Source: Oscillospiraceae bacterium
GTDB lineage: Bacteria; Bacillota; Clostridia; Oscillospirales; Ruminococcaceae
Assembly (NCBI GenBank): GCA_016297675.1
Contig: JAEDGE010000099.1
Span: 1-7,475 of the forward strand
Direction: 5' to 3'
DNA: 7,475 nucleotides
Positions within the stretch are counted from its first letter, which is position 1, and each line of letters begins with the position of its first letter. Below are positions 7,115 through 7,475 of the stretch, one piece after another. Under the pieces are notes generated by a model that saw nothing but the letters and a program-made list of their open reading frames with translations, searched no databases and was not told the DNA's origin. A program made the position numbers and the translations under genes.

Positions 7115-7402
7115 ATGGAGCAGAATTTTTTCCTATACAAAGGGTATCCGCTGGTGCGTTCCGGAAACTGTCTGTATTATGGTTACATGAGTGATCCTTA
7201 TGTTGTCATGATTCAGGTGATTCATCAGGAACAGAGCGGCAGCGTACCTGTCGCCGATTTACTGCAAGTTTATCAGTTATCCACAAACGAAAACAAGAGT
7301 ATCCAGACGGCAAAACGACCGTCCTTGTATGCAGCATTGGACTTGGCACGGGCATGGCTTTCCCGTGCGGAACAGGAAACTTCGCAGCAGAAAGACGCAT
7401 AA
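7115..7402 (+). CDS. Small soluble protein of unknown function
   Basis: This 95-residue protein has no signal peptide or membrane segment and should be cytoplasmic. It starts MEQNFFLYKGYPLVRSGN and continues CLYYGYMSDPYVVMIQVI, apparently a beta-rich N-terminal half. An acidic, helix-prone second half follows (from about LYAALDLARAWLSRA, 71-85) and a polar tail ends it. The layout resembles small clostridial hypothetical proteins, but I cannot name a family with certainty and assign no function. It lies 57 bases after the DUF4340 gene with no promoter visible in the purine-rich gap. It is followed at once by the terminator, so it is probably the last gene of the transporter operon. The start at 7115 is chosen by the ribosome binding site; the ATG at 7106 would add three residues. 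Confidence 0.8.
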   Translation: MEQNFFLYKGYPLVRSGNCLYYGYMSDPYVVMIQVIHQEQSGSVPVADLLQVYQLSTNENKSIQTAKRPSLYAALDLARAWLSRAEQETSQQKDA

Positions 7403-7414
7403 GCAGTCATACAG

Positions 7415-7454
7415 AACAGCCGTTCTCCTCTTCGGGGGAGAGCGGCTGTTTTTT
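7415..7454 (+). terminator. Strong Rho-independent terminator with UUCG tetraloop
   Basis: Bases 7415-7430 pair with 7435-7450 in an uninterrupted 16-bp stem with two G-U pairs. It is closed by a C(UUCG)G tetraloop (7431-7434), an exceptionally stable loop. The RNA then continues with four more U residues, so that six T (7449-7454) run from the base of the stem. It starts 12 bases after the stop codon of the small protein gene and should end the operon's transcript. Confidence 0.96.
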
Positions 7455-7475
7455 GCATATGGGAATTCCTTTTTA

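Overview
The window looks like chromosomal DNA of a Gram-positive, Clostridia-type bacterium, most likely Ruminococcus-like (Oscillospiraceae). This rests on the purine-rich Shine-Dalgarno sequences, the roughly 50% GC, the clostridial character of the RibF and GluRS proteins, and the GldG/DUF4340 transporter cassette. It is an inference from protein character, since no search could be run. All genes lie on the + strand and are tightly packed. No mobile element, CRISPR array, tRNA or rRNA is visible.

Layout. (1) Positions 1-320 hold the 3' end of ribF (riboflavin kinase/FAD synthetase). (2) After a gap of about 150 bp comes gltX (472-1923), a complete glutamyl-tRNA synthetase with its class I motifs and zinc site intact. 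(3) A 104-bp gap contains a candidate extended -10 promoter and a leader hairpin. (4) Four genes follow that form one transporter-like operon: a GldA-type ABC ATPase (2028-3077), a six-helix GldF-type ABC-2 permease (3078-3830), a GldG-family protein anchored at both ends (3851-5518) and a single-anchor DUF4340 protein (5543-7057). (5) A small conserved-looking soluble protein of unknown function (7115-7402) comes next, closed by a very strong Rho-independent terminator (7415-7454).

How they may work together. ATPase and permease subunits would form the membrane core of an ABC-2-type transporter. The GldG and DUF4340 proteins place large domains outside the membrane and probably act as accessory subunits of the same complex. 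The same gene set (gldA, gldF, gldG) is known from gliding Bacteroidetes, and GldG-type domains occur widely, but the substrate in Clostridia is not known. The most interesting points are this orphan transporter with its two large extracytoplasmic partners, a repeated module inside the DUF4340 protein, and the small protein placed between the transporter genes and the terminator.
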